The position numbers were made by a program, and so were the translations under genes. 64,000 nt of DNA, from assembly GCF_029784165.1 (NCBI RefSeq), contig NC_073696.1, positions 264,832,760 through 264,896,759 of the forward strand, given 5' to 3'. Below the pieces are notes generated by a model that was not told the origin of the DNA, did not search any database, and saw nothing but the letters and a program-made list of their open reading frames with translations. Each line of letters opens with the position of its first letter. The first letter of the stretch is position 1. The stretch is from Wyeomyia smithii (taxonomy: Eukaryota > Arthropoda > Insecta > Diptera > Culicidae). Positions 1 to 13,005 of the stretch are shown here, in pieces.

Positions 1-1
1 C

Positions 2-3000
2 AACGCCAGTGATGACGAAATTCTTATGGGAAGTATTCCGCAACTGGACGGGGCTGTGGATGACCTAGTTTCTACACCGATAATCAAACGCACTCGATCG
101 AATGGCACTTTTGACAGTCCACAGGTTAATGGATTTCATATGAACGGCCATGAGCCGCTAACGAAAAGAGCGAGGCGCTCTCGGGAATTGAAAATACGAG
201 CGGAGAGTGAATCTGTCAAGCGTTCACTTTCCAACGGGTCCCATGTGGGTACACTGTCACCGAGCTCGAGAAAAAAGCTTAAAATTGAACAAAACGGTTT
301 GCCTTTAACGAATGGATTAGTGACTCCAGAAAAGCGATCTCCTCCAAAACTAAGAGAACTTAAAATAAGGTAAGCTTTTGATCTTCCCCAAGTGAAAAAC
401 TTCATACAATTACTAATCATCATTCCACAGAGTATCCAAAATGGACCTCTCGAGCTACCGTTTGCCTCCGAGTGATTCACCGCAGAAAGACATGCAACGA
501 CGTGATCTCTCACCGTACGATGAATTTCGGCTGGCCCGCGAGTATGACCTGGCGAACAATTGGGACCCCCATGAAGGACTATCATGTGGTGCAACAAGCA
601 GACGAGGTCGTCGTGGTCGCCCAAAGAAACCCAAACATCAGCAGGTTCAACAGGTCAAACCGAAACGCGGATCACCACTGAAGGCAAAACCGGAGTTCGA
701 AGAGATTGACGTCATTTTATCACAGAAATTTCAAAACATTATCAAACTATCACCAAAAGTCCTTCTGAAACCGCTCAGTCAGCTACAGATGGCCCATCTG
801 AAAGACCCTCCGAGTCAGAGTGAAAGCAATACTTTTGATGTTGCGAACATATCAGACCAAGAATCACGCTCAACCTGTGATGTGAAGTTGCTACAGCCAC
901 CGGAAATTCCAATGGAAACAAACCAAATCGCGGCATGTTCACCAACAGCCGCATTTCAACCAGAGACCGAAGAACAGGACGAGAATGACGATCTTAATAT
1001 CGAAAGTTTCTACGAGAAAACGTTGGCGTTCGACGACTTCGATGAGATTGGTTCACCTTCCGACGAAAGTTTGTCAAACTATCAGATTGGACCAATTGAG
1101 GGCTGTGCTAACAAGGCGGCAATCACGCTCCAGGAGAAGCCTCCCTCGTTCGAGGATGCACTCAAGGCGATACAAGATTTTGTGATTCCAAAGGTTGTCC
1201 ACCAAGAGCCATTCTACGGTAATCCGGCAGATATAACGGGTAGGAAAGAGGTTGGCCATGTAGTGTTGAATATTGGTGGTAATAGCCTCAATGATTTGGA
1301 AGAATTCCGAAGTGTTGTTCCCGGTTTAAGTTCGATCAATCAAGCTCGTTACGATAAATTATGTTCAATCTATGGTGAAGATATAGATCAGGTTATAGCG
1401 GACCCCACGTCCCGTTTGGGTAGTGGCAAAATCAAAGAACTAATGGCTTCCAACCGGTCAGTAGCCATTCATCTGGCTGCTAAACCCCCTACTAAACATG
1501 AAGCTAAAGTCTGGCTTGAAGCAATGGAAAGCATGAAATCCGCGAACCCGACAATTGCGGTTGACCAGGACAGCCCAATCAAGGTGAAAAAGATGCAAGC
1601 AATTATGGTCGGCGAGGAGGACGCATCTGCTGCGGAATCACCTACGAGCCGGAAAATCGATCACGATAGCGAGCTAAATTTAAGCTCTTTGATTGTCGCC
1701 GATAGTCAGCTCGATTGCAGCTCTAGAAAATCGCTTGTTTCGAAAATTTTCTCCATGAATACCAGGTCTTCACCGGCGTTTGTTGTTGATACCTCGCCAG
1801 CCATGTTGTCCCCTTCCAGTGCAGATCGCTCCCAACTGCCAAGCTACAGCGCTCGGCGGAGACAACGCAAAAATGCCAGCAAAGCCAGACTGTCACTTAG
1901 TATGACGTTCAAACGACTACGGAGTGCAACGAAAGCTGCTGCTGTAGCGGAAGAAGAAACCATTGCTAATGGCCTTTTAGAAAATGAAAAGACTTCGTCA
2001 TTCGTGGAGGATGGAATCGATGTTATTAATTCGTCGCAGACTTGTTCCACTAGTCAAAAGTCGATCGAAACCGGATCCGATCAATCAACGGTAAGTTGTA
2101 TTACATACTGGAAAGAAGTTCAAACTAAAGTGAATTTCTATTTCTCCAGCTTCCTCACAGCGCAGAAGTCGCATCGATGAAACAGCGACTGCTAGCGGAG
2201 GAGCCGATGATTGCCGATAGCCAGGCAGTGAACAATAGTGGAAACATTTCCACCGTCACCCAGCTGAACAACACCTGTGGTTTCAAGGTCAACTTCGAGA
2301 ATCTCCAGAAAGCTAAGGCTACCTGCGAGGTGAGTTAGTGTAATTGATGCAAATTGTTCCTCGTGTTTGTTCTTCGTGTTTCGAAATTCTAAATGCAAGA
2401 CAGATGATTGTTTTTTAGGCAGTTGACGGTTTTATTTATTTTATTTTTTAAATTGAAATTCTCCCTGTGCAGAAGCTAGCGTTTAGCAATTGTATTGTGT
2501 ACTATGCGTTTACGTTGCACTCGTATATGTTGCTCCCTAGGCGGTGGTGGATACTTATAAATTTAAAATTTGTTTATTGATTAAAAGTAAGCGTACGATT
2601 TAGTTGAAATTTTTCGCGTAATCCCTGGTAGCTTTGTCGTCGTTTAACTGCGAACTGGGAATGTTCACATCGTACAACATATTCACATAAGAATAACTCC
2701 AATTAAAATTCGATCAGAACAATCTAAAGTCGTCCTAAAATTTGTAAACAGGAAAAATAATGCTAGAATCCTAGATGTAGTTACGCCTTTCACAGCTCAT
2801 TCCGGCAAAAAAGGTCACTCAAGGTGTTGAGAAGTAGCTTGGAGCTGACGGTTATGGAGTGTAGTAATCATCTGCTGATACTGTGTCTCCAAATTCTGGA
2901 CAAATGATTTCAATAATTTGTTATGCAGGTGTAAACAGCTTGTTTGTTCGGAAATCATTTCAAATGAAACGTATGATCTGATTTTATTTAGAGGTAAGTT

Positions 3001-6000
3001 GAACGCTTAAGTTATCCAGTGTCTTCGCTGAACTTTCCGAAGTCGGGAGCAAGCAACTATATAATGCAATTCACCGGATTATCCTAACGGTATGGTCTGA
3101 GGAAAACTACCTGCGGACTGGTTGGAAGGACTCATATTTATGAGAAAGGAATTGTGGCAACTAATGAAGCATAACGCTCCTCTTTGTTGGTAAATACCAG
3201 TGTATTTTTCGAGCGGGACGATTTATGAAGGATCAGACGTCACCTTGAGACAAATCCCCAACAAATTTGCGATACACAACTTGCAGCCACATCATCTGTT
3301 TATAGACTTCAAAACGGCGTATGATTCAAGGAAAAGCAACGAGAAGTGGTAGATGATGCTTGAGAATGGTTTTCAACAAATCTGGTTAAGCTGATACGTG
3401 CTACTCTTGATGGTTTCACATCAAGCGTCAGGACAGTGGATAAAATTTTGGATGTGTTTGTGACGTTGGACGGTCTTAAGCAAGTGGATAGTTTTTCAAG
3501 GTTACTGTTCAGCCTAGCCTTCGAATGTACTGTACAGAGGGCAGGCGTACATAGAAGAGGCACCATCATCATAAATTTTCACATGTTTCTAGCTTTGCGG
3601 AAGACATTAATATCATCGGTGCTAATAGGGCCCACTGCACGCAATGCTCTTTCTCTGGATTCTTGAGCTAACGAACCTACCGGATCGCTGCGATTTATAT
3701 TCCCTGCTGCTAAGTCTGTATATTCGTGTTGAGGATTAAGGGTAAATTCTTCGAATACAATTTATTAACACCTACGCACCAATAAACAGTGCCGTTGAAA
3801 CATCTAAGAGGTGGTAGGAACAACGCGTGGAATACAGCGTAACAGCTGGTTTGATGCCAAGTGCCGTAGGGCGACGGACGAGATGAACCGTAGCAGAAGT
3901 CGCATGCTCGCAAAAGGCTGAAAAACGGCAAAGCCGCTGTAGGATGGTATCCCGGCCAAACTTCTAAAGCGAGCGGCTGTATCCACCAGATCATACTCTG
4001 CCGTAATCTCGCAGACTTACGTATGCGACAGCGAGTGAAATTTTCAGTACGAAGCTTTTTCCAAAAACGTTTGTATAATGAGTGTTAGGACGAATTTGCG
4101 GAAATTCACACATTAGGTGGTATTTGGCTATTTTGGTCAGTTATTAAGAAACCAGAAACTGCCATCTTAGAATTCAAAATAGTCTCTTGGGGCAATTCTT
4201 GGCACCTGGGCATCATTTCGATCATTTTAAGCTACTTTTTGGAAAAATTGTCTCAAATATGTGTTTTACTTGGACGGAACCCTTCTCTTGCAGAGAAGAG
4301 AGAGGTGTATAAGTAGAAAGGTGTATTTCCTGCTCCCGAAAACATCTATATGCCAAATTTGGTTGAATTTGCGAGTCGTTGAATGCAATAAAAGCATCAC
4401 AAACATAGTTCGGTTGGATTTACGCCACGTTGAGTAGAAATGGCGGTTACGTCATTTCGTTTTCGTGAATTAATGAGGCTATTTTTTGCACTTTTGATAA
4501 AATTTCGGTGCCTATGAGTCCGGTTTGCTGTGTTCTATCATTAACACAAATCGGCCGCTTTGGCGCTTACGTCAGTTTGCGAGATTACGACAGTACTGTG
4601 GTTGGACGGTTTCATAAACTCAATAGAACAAGAAGGGCCATCGATTGGATTGTTGCAACTATGGAGGCATCACGTTGCTCAACTGCTCATACAAAGTGCT
4701 CTTTCGTATCTTGTTCTCCAGAATAAGACCGTCAATGGTATCCTTCAACGGTTGGTTTTCGACAGCGGCGTTCCACGACGAATCAAATTTTCACCATGCG
4801 ACAGATCCTCGATACGTTCCGGGAGTGTAACTCGCGGACTCACCATCTGTGGATTTAAGGGCGGCATACGATTCAGTGAAAAGAAACGGCAGATCATGCG
4901 GGAACACGGTTTCCCGACGAAACTAATTAAGCTGAGTCGTATGACGCTGGAGGCATCGCAATCATGCTTTGAAGCAGTCAGGGTTTTTGAAGTCACGGCC
5001 AATTTTTGCAATAAATCCCAGCTGTCGAGTCGTTTTGGAAATTGAGCTGACATCATGTAGATGAGCTTAGCTTCAAGCAGAACACCAAGGTCGCAAACAC
5101 GGTCAACTCTTCTCAGTTCAAGTCCATCATTTCGAATATAATCGGGACAAAATACGATGGAACCTCACATTTTTCCAATACTAATTACCAGCCACCAATC
5201 AACGAAAACAGCACCAATCAACGAAAACATCCAACATATACTGCGAACGACAACAATCGTCGATTGTACGAACTACCAGATACACCTTTAAATCATCAGG
5301 ATATACAGTAAGGTCTGTTTTTACACTGGGATCGCGTAAAAAACATTTTTGAGTTGCAAATATAACGAAGAAACCCGTCTTTAAATGTTTGAACCTCGTT
5401 TGAATATGATAGTGGTCAATCTAGAAACCAAAATTAAACTTTTTCAATTTTCAGTATTAACACCACAATTTTTGAATTTTTTTGAAAACGGATATATGAT
5501 TACCTTTGGCCTAAAACGGAAAACGTGATTGAAATGAGGTCGATATCTTGTACCGTTTTTGGGGTAAAAAAAGTGTAAAAAATACCTTACTGTACCAACT
5601 CACAACCAAACTTTAACCGCAGCATTACATCATTGAAGAATAGCGCAAAAAGTGAAGGCCCCAGATTTCTACCTTGCGGGACTCCCGTTTTTTGTGAATT
5701 GCGATGAAACACAAAAACGAAACTGGTGGTATCCTCCCAAATAAATACACAACCTTAATCATTCAACAAACGAAAGTGATGCTCCTAGTCGTGAAATTTA
5801 AAGCAATAATATGCCACAGTCAATTTAATTGAAAGCTGCCTTCAAATCGATGTAGATGACATCAATTTGCGCTTTTCGTTCGATATGTGAAATCGACGGA
5901 TTAAATTTGCTCCCTGCGACAGATCCTTGATAAGTTCCGGGAGTATAACTTGCAGACTCACCATCTGTTTGTGGATTTTAAGCCGCGTTCGTAACGTTAG

Positions 6001-9000
6001 ATAGACTGAAGCAGGTGGATGCGCTCTCTAACATACTTTTGAACATCGCTCTTGAAGATGCAGTACGAAGAGCAAACGTGCGATTTGGTGCCAAATCAGA
6101 TGGTAACGAGACAGACGTCTCAACAGCTTCGGCAAACAGCAAATCAGGGAGAAAACGCAAAAACTTAAACAGATGGGACGTCGATGGCAGAAAAGGCATC
6201 AATAACGGCGTTGACGAAGAGCAGGAGCTGAGCTTATAAAAATGAATCAATTTACTAGCTACAACGTTGCCACCATCAACACAACGCAATCTCCAACGAC
6301 ACAAAACTCAACGCGCTTCGGACGTTTTGCACGGTCATGCGACTCGTCGGGCCACAACAATAGCCCTGTCTTCTCTACTTTACAGCAGCTACGCTTTAAC
6401 GATGTTCAAGTAAGCTGTACCCCAAAACCGTTGCTACCACATTCATCACACAAAATTCCGTCTAGACTAGAACGCATCTACGTAAGTGATGGGCTTTGCA
6501 CGCAGCTTCGAAACGCGGCCACGCATGTCTGCTCATTCACAAACCAGAAAACTTTAACTATTCGAATGTGCCTCCCTCCCTAGCCTCGGTCGTGAGCCTG
6601 GTCGTGGCTGCTGGTCACTGCGTTCCCATCTTCTAATGGCAGACAACGTTGCGGAATTCGAAATTTCGTAACAATACACATTGGCACATTGGCGAAAAGG
6701 AAAGCTGCGGAAAGCGACGGTCTACTCGATGAATTCTACCAACGAACATTTAATGTCATCCATCGAGAGCTAACCTCGTTTTGAGCTAACCCTAGTTTTG
6801 GAAAAACCAGCCGATTTTGCCAACGGAGTAATCGTGCTAGTCCGAAAGAGAAGATTGGCAAACACTGCACGAGGATATCGTCCCATCAACCTTTTGAACG
6901 TCGAACGTTCGGTTCGTCAAGGAGACCCGATGTTCATGTTACTATTCATCATTTACCTACATCCTTTCCTTGAACAGCTGGAGCAACAGATCGGCCCCGA
7001 CCTCGTAGAGGCGCAGACGATGTCTCAGTGGAAGTCACCAGCACGTGTGTGATTGAAGCTATCAACGAACTCTTTGACCGCTTCGAGCAAGAAGCTGGAG
7101 CAAAACTAAACGGGCCATACAAAATTTTTAGAATTCATATGGGCACTTGTCAAAAATCTGCACGTGGTATGTGGATGGCCCCTTAGACATACTCGGCGTA
7201 CTTTTCATCAAAATTATCCGGGCAATGGTTAAAGGCAAGGCAATGGAGACTCAATCTTCAGCAGAAAGTAATACTGCTTTTGCGACATCCAAGTTTTGAT
7301 ACGTGACATCCAATCTTCCATCGTACTGCGTTCACACGACGAAAATAACTGCGACCATGGGATCCTTCTTGCGGTGTGGACTATTGGCACTGCGACGGTG
7401 GTGGATGGAGATACTCGTAACGTGTGATAACGAGGCGAAGAGACGGATTGCAGCAGCGAACAGGGTTTATTGTGGATTGCGTAGTCAGCTAAAATTCCTC
7501 AACCTACAGTTTGTAAATTCTGCAAATTATATATCAAGAGTGCAAGTTTATAATAAAATATTTCATTCTAAACCTCTATTACATCCGCAATGCGCTATAA
7601 TGTTCATACGAAAGCCTTGACTTTCATACTACTGTATTTATTTTTTATTCAAGTCTAAACGTATGGCATTCGATTATTCGTCTCGTGGCACATTCGGTTT
7701 ACAGCAAATGAACAACACGACTAAGCGTGTACATACCAGGTTATGGACGGTTCAAATAGTATCTGTTTCGAAGTAGGCAGGAGAGAGGGGAAATGCTGCA
7801 TCTTTCATCAGTATACTCCGGAAAAAAAGTTATCAGAAATGCAAACAACTAACAATATTTTTTTACAATAATCATCGGGAATGACAGCTGAGTCGATCAT
7901 TCTGACGGTGAGTTTTTTGTTTTCGAGGTTATATACCGATTCTTACTACTAAAGGGTACTGCGCTTGAAATTTGGTGAATTTTGCTTGAGCATTCCGAGA
8001 GCACACTAGAGAATTTCCGGAAAAAACAGTTTGCATACTTATCTTTCCATTAACTTCAAGGTAGCGTACGAATCAGTCTAGCGAAAAGAGTTGTGGTTTA
8101 AAAGAATAGTAAAAACGGTAGATACGGTAGGGAATACGCTTTGTAGCTATTATTATTTCAAGCTTTCTGTAAATCATTTTGAGAACTATTGGCGGTTGTT
8201 TTTTGCTTTTTGAGCGTTGAAATTTCACCTGAGGTATAGAGGACGGAATTCCAAGCTTCAGATAAGCTGACTCAGATACGATTTGATATGCTTACAGCAG
8301 CATTTGAATCACTTTGTTCGTCTCTACCTGACCTGACGTAGTAGAGTACAACCACAACAATAAATTAAAAATCGCACACACAACCCATCCACAAAAGTCC
8401 ATCCATCAAGAACCAACCAATAGCAGTAGAAATCACGTAGAGAGCATAAACTCATCGAATTCGGACCACTCCTCAGGTAAAACCATTCAATCGAACACGA
8501 AAGCCCCTAATCGCAATTTCCTTTCTTTCTTCATTCACAGTACAACCATCTGACGATTATGTCAGTGGAGATTCACGTGCAGACGCGAGGTGAGCTCCGT
8601 CCGAACCCGGAAGTGGACCCCATTTCGGCTATCTTCTACCGCATACACAACGACGTTCCGGAAAATCATCGACGGGCACCTTCCGTGTGTGGTATAATTC
8701 TTAACCGTGACCATGTCGATGGCAGCACCGCTGAACCGACGTCTTTCAAGTACAATAAGTGCGTCCACATGGCCGATGTGGTTACGGTGGCGAACGAGCG
8801 GGAGCTGTACGAAAAGTTTCTGGTGCTTATATCATTCTGGGACCCGGATATTTTCGCTGGCTACGAGATTGAGCAAGTCTCGTGGGGTTATATAATTCAA
8901 CGCGGATACACGCTCGAGATGAATCTGATGAAGATGCTATCAAGGGTACCTACGGCGGAGAAGGTTCACGTGTCGGAGGAGGAAGAGCAAGATTTGCTGG

Positions 9001-11253
9001 AGATGCACGAGTATAGCGCCGGGTTGAAGATACCCGGCAGAATTCTGCTGGATATCTGGCGGTTGATGAGACACGAGATCGCTTTGACTTCGTACAGTTT
9101 CGAAAATATTGTGTACCATATTTTGCATCGCCGTGTTCCGCGTCATTCTTTTCGACTGTTGACAAGACTGTGGAATAAGTCCTATTCAAAGTGGGTTGTT
9201 TACGAGTATTATTTGGAACGAGTGAACGGGAACTTGGAATTGTTGCAACAGCTAGATTTGATTGGTCGAACTGCTGAGCTGGCGAAGCTTTTTGGTATTC
9301 AGTTTTACGAAGTCCTGTCGAGAGGATCTCAGTTTCGGGTGGAAAGTATGATGCTGAGAATAGCAAAGCCGAGAAATTTTGTTTCCTTATCGCCAAGTAT
9401 ACAACAGCGGGCGCACATGCGAGCTCCCGAATATCTACCGCTGATTCTGGAGCCAGGTTCCCGGTTCTACGCGGATCCGTTGATCGTTTTGGATTTTCAG
9501 AGTTTGTACCCGAGTATGATCATTGCCTATAACTACTGCTTTTCGACTTGCCTCGGAAGGGTGGAACATTTGGGAGAGTGAGTGGTTTATTTGGCGTTTT
9601 GATTTGAAAAAGAATAATGTTTTGTGTATTTTAGATCAGACTGTTCGGATGGGTTTGAGTTTGGTGCATCCCAATTGAAGCTTTCTCGTAAACTAGTGCA
9701 AGCGCTGCTGGATCAGAATTTGCTAACGATTTCTCCGTGCGGAGTTGCATTCGTAAAACCCTCCGTTCGTGAAGGTGTCCTACCGCGGATGTTGAATGAA
9801 ATACTAGCAACCCGTTTGATGGTGAAGGCTTCGATGAAATTACACAAGGATAACCGAGTGCTGCAACGCGTACTTCATTCGAGGCAGCTTGGGTTGAAGT
9901 TGATTGCGAATGTAACGTACGGTTATACGGCGGCAAACTTTAGCGGACGAATGCCGTGCGTTGAGGTTGGTGACAGTGTCGTCAGTAAGGGGCGCGAAAC
10001 ACTCGAACGGGCAATCAAAATGGTGGAGAGTACCGAACGATGGGGTGCGAAGGTAGTTTATGGTGATACGGATTCGCTGTTTGTGCTGTGCCCCGGCAGG
10101 ACCAAAGAAGATGCTTTTAAAATCGGGGAAGAGATTGCTGACGCGGTGACGCGTGATAATCCACCTCCGGTTAAGTTGAAGTTGGAGAAGGTCTATCAGC
10201 CTAGTATTTTACAGGTAACCTATCATAGCTATGCATAGTCTCAAATATTTGAACGATTTTTCATTTGTCAGACCAAAAAACGTTACGTAGGATACATGTA
10301 CGAAACCGCAGATCAGGAGAAACCCGTATACGAAGCAAAGGGTATCGAAACCGTCCGGAGAGATGGCTGTCCGGTGGTTGGAAAAATGCTCGAGAAAGTC
10401 CTACGCATCCTATTCGAAACGCGGGACGTGTCGAAAGTCAAAGAATACACATGTCGTCAGTTTACGAAAATTCTAGAGGGACGAGTCAATTTGCAGGACT
10501 TTGTTTTCGCCAAAGAATTTCGTGGGGAAGACGGCTATAAACCGGGTGCCTGTGTACCGGCTTTGGAACTGACCCGTCGCTGGAAGTTGGTGGATCCCCG
10601 CCGAGAACCTCGCCGCGGAGAACGTGTTCCGTATGTGATAGTCAACGGACCGCCGCTGGTACCGTTGATTCGACTGGTTAGAAGCCCCGATGAACTGCTT
10701 GCTGACAATGGGCTGAAAATCAATTCCAATTATTACATATCGAAAGCGATCATACCGCCCCTGAATCGATGTCTTCTGCTGATCGGTGCCGATGTCCATC
10801 AGTGGTACAATGATCTACCGAGAAAATGTCTTATGTTGCACAATACGGGCGGCAAAAGCGCCTCGTTGGCTAGTGCTTTACAGTTGCCAAAAAAGAGCAC
10901 CATTTCCCAGTATTTTTCAACAACAAGCTGTATAGGCGATTGCGGTCAGCAGGCGCATCGGGGGGTCTGCAGTGCCTGCTTGCGAAATCCACAGCGTACC
11001 GTGTGCTATGTGATGGACAAAATTAACCGACTGGAGCGCAGAGTTGAGCTTGGCGAGAAGGTAAAATATTTTTCTATTAGAATTTATTGAGGCTTCATAT
11101 TACAATTTGCAGATGTGTAAATCCTGTTGCCAACGGTCCTTTGAAACTGCATGCATTTCATTAGACTGTCCGATTGTTTTTGTGTTGAATCAGCGCAAGC
11201 GAGAACATGAGCAGGTTCAGTACTATCGAGACCTGCTAGAAGAACTGTTTTGA
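2..11253 (+). CDS. REV3: DNA polymerase zeta catalytic subunit (REV3), 3' part, seven exons
   Basis: Catalytic subunit of the B-family translesion polymerase zeta, a nuclear enzyme that extends past lesions. The frame is open from base 2, so the N-terminus lies upstream. Exons by splice consensus and phase: 2-369, 431-2090, 2150-2329, 8541-9577, 9635-10214, 10272-11060, 11113-11253; together 1584 residues. The first three exons are a low-complexity, Lys/Arg/Ser-rich middle region typical of Rev3. The conserved block starts at CGFKVNFENLQKAK just before the long intron. The polymerase core then shows DFQSLYPSMI (motif A, about 9490), KLIANVTYGY (motif B, about 9897) and VYGDTDS (motif C, about 10056). 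The C-terminus has two Cys clusters, CysA from about 10929 and CysB from 11116; in the family CysB binds an Fe-S cluster and regulatory subunits. No lesion is visible. The gene is convergent with the protease 110 bp away. Confidence 0.95.
3240..3670 (+). pseudogene. Decayed LINE reverse transcriptase fragment
   Basis: Short readable blocks in shifting frames give a non-LTR retrotransposon RT: FIDFKTAYDS near 3303, then VTLDGLKQVDSFSRLLFS near 3460-3510 and a downstream block with AGVHRRGTI. The order matches the RT region around motif A and the following GLKQGDALS box. Stops and indels separate the blocks, so it is dead. The same family recurs at 4610, 5900 and 16130-17300 in this window. Confidence 0.7.
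4610..4990 (+). pseudogene. Decayed LINE reverse transcriptase fragment
   Basis: Frames switch through RT blocks equivalent to the better preserved copy at 16692-17066: a stretch like AYKVLSRILF (4690-4720), MRQILDTFRECN (about 4797-4832), and REHGFPTKLIKL near 4900-4930. Several indels and stops. Same orientation as the REV3 gene, so it lies sense in the intron. Confidence 0.65.
5900..6110 (+). pseudogene. Decayed LINE reverse transcriptase fragment with internal deletion
   Basis: RQILDKFREYNLQTHHLFVD followed by FK (5917-5981) runs directly into VTLDRLKQVDALSNILLN (about 5993-6050) in another frame. The RT sequence between these two blocks in related copies is missing, so the relic has an internal deletion. 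The downstream frame 6015-6239 is only the tail of this relic plus random sequence. Confidence 0.65.
6680..7060 (+). pseudogene. Decayed LINE fragment of a second RT lineage
   Basis: Shows KRKAAESDGLLDEFYQR near 6693-6745 and SVRQGDPMFMLLFIIYLHP near 6908-6964, followed by a GPDLVEA block. The VRQGDP...LFIIYLHP box differs from the GLKQGDALS box of the neighbouring relics, so this is a separate LINE lineage. The YADD catalytic box is disrupted. Frames are broken throughout. Confidence 0.6.
7330..7570 (+). pseudogene. LINE ORF2 C-terminal scrap
   Basis: A short frame reads LVTCDNEAKRRIAAANRVYCGLR-like sequence (about 7412-7480), the segment after the RT domain in the GLKQGDALS-type LINE family also seen at 16282-16485. 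It ends in an AT-rich stretch. Too short to classify further. Confidence 0.5.
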
Positions 11254-11362
11254 AGGTAGGCAATTATTAGTATATTTATTTATTATTCTCTTAGCTCTTG
11301 ATAGAAAAATATACATTAACTAAAAGCTTAAAATGGAATAGTTGAGGTAGCCTCTTTCACTG

Positions 11363-12292
11363 TCAACTATCACTCGAGTACCGCGCAGTTGTTGCGGTTT
11401 GAGTCGTTTCATTGAACTTCGTCGAATTTCGTTCTATACTGATCCGAATCCAGTCCCTGAACGCACTGATCTTGGTTATTACCGTTGGACTGCGATATGC
11501 CGTACAGGGAAAGGCTCCCCAGGAAACGATGCCCACCTGCAATTCCGTTCCGTCGATGGTTTGAACCAGTGGTCCTCCGGAATCCTTGTGGCACGCATTG
11601 GCCGTCCCGCTCAACTCTCCAGCGCAAAAATTTGTCTCCTCCAGTGGACTGAAAAGCGGAAAGTACTGAAGACACGCATCGTACGGAAACACCGGTAGAT
11701 TAGCTTTCTGCAGTTTAGCAGGATAAATGGGCTCAACAGTGGTAGAAACTGATCCCCATCCTGGTAGTAGAGCGCAACCAAATATTGGCGATTGTCTGCT
11801 GTCCAACTGTACAATGGAAACATTTGCATTGAAAGTTAGTGGTTCAACCAATCTAATCTGAGAAAAACACACTCATTTTTAAAATCAATCGCATTACTAG
11901 TACCAATCAATGTTTACCAAAGCGATATCGTTAGGTCCAACGAAGCCAGGCGCCCGATCCTCGTGTACTAAAAAACTGCTCACGTTGCGTCGTTGCTCAC
12001 CGTCACCGTCCACGTGCTGCAGGTCAAATTCACCCGCCACAACTTCCAACCAGCCAACATCAAATGCAGTTTCTCTGCAGTGCGCAGCCGTCAATATCCA
12101 CCAACGGTCGACGATTGTCCCGGCACAAAAGTGAACCGGTTCCGAGCCGTTAGCGAAGTTCCACTGAATCGACACCAGGTACGGAAATTCACCCGGTTTC
12201 GCATCCTGACCGCCAACAACTTTTGAAGTGGATAGTTTCAAAGCGCTACCACCAACCACCAGCAGCAACAACAACACGCCTATCGAATGCAT
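11363..12292 (-). CDS. Secreted chymotrypsin-fold (S1) serine protease
   Basis: Two exons, 12292-11918 and 11857-11363, joined over a 60 bp GT/AG intron, give 289 residues. This splice restores the Asp loop as NDIAL|IRLVEP; reading through the donor hits a stop. The N-terminus is a signal peptide (MHSIGVLLLLLVVGGSA), then a short propeptide cut before VVGGQ. The triad is His in TAAHC, Asp in NDIAL and Ser in KDSGGPL. The base of the S1 pocket (six residues before the Ser) is Asn, so trypsin specificity is not expected. Lys stands where the oxyanion-hole Gly193 usually is. The C-terminus ends in a Ser/Thr-rich tail of about 25 residues. A poly(A) signal lies on this strand near 11280-11275. 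Likely extracellular, in digestion or an immune cascade; the exact role cannot be told. Confidence 0.9.
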
Positions 12293-12299
12293 TGTTGAA

Positions 12300-12990
12300 A
12301 AGCTGGCACGGTGTGTCTAAAGCGGATGGTGATAATAAGTCTGTACGGATCGACCGCACAGCTCTACCGTTTGTACTAAACTGAGGCGTCGCGCTCGTTG
12401 CTGGGCGCGCGATGGGCGACTCACTTTCAACCCGTCCGCGATCTCTTGCCACGATCGCAAGCCCGGCGGCTATGACGAATGAGTCGATCGCTCGCGTGAG
12501 AGATTGCGCTTTCGCTTTCGTTGGGCGCTTCGATCGCGCAAGCGGTTGACCTAATTTGAATATACACTGTTCGATGCGCGCTAGCAGTCGCGCTTGTCGC
12601 TTTCAGTTTCGTTATGTGCCTTTGGAATTGGGCGGAATGGAAAAAATCTTTTTCTCTGTGGTGTTGGCGAACTTTCGAGTTGTATCTTGGCCCATCGGAC
12701 TTTTGATGCGTTCGGTGTGCGCACTCATTCAAGTATAAACCTCGATTGTTTTGCTCGTTGAACATTAGTGCGCCAAAGAATCAATAGCTTACGAGTCGCA
12801 TCTACAAAGTTAGAAGTATAACTCAGAGTTTTGGATGAAGGGGAAGTGTTTGCCGGGTTCGAATTAACGGCAATAGCGAATTAAAAGTTGAAGAAAAAAA
12901 AACGTTGGAAAAACGGATGTCTATCTTATGAATCAGCTGATGATGCTGTAGCTGATTTCGACGGGATTTTTTTGTTGAAAAACCGTAACT
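12300..12990. other. Upstream region between protease and possible small gene
   Basis: About 0.7 kb with higher GC at 12360-12600 (many CG-containing octamers such as GATCGCGC). It lies upstream of the protease start, so it probably holds that promoter; an arthropod-type initiator (TCAGTT, minus strand, near 12384) lies about 90 bp before the ATG, without a clear TATA box. No convincing coding region. Confidence 0.35.
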
Positions 12991-13005
12991 ATAAAACGTC
13001 ACGTG

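Larger units (their letters stand above)
2330..8540 (+). other. Long REV3 intron loaded with LINE relics
   Basis: Donor GAG|GTGAGT at 2330 and acceptor TTCACAG at 8540 join codon to codon inside the conserved Rev3 region before the polymerase core. The other visible REV3 introns are 52-61 bp, so this one is about 100 times longer. It contains several same-strand reverse-transcriptase scraps, listed separately, and AT-rich filler. I saw no intact gene inside it. Confidence 0.85.

Noticed and set aside
3804..3994. Overlapping minus-strand frames with hydrophobic starts in the REV3 intron
   Set aside because: Lie in decayed LINE sequence; no conserved motif.
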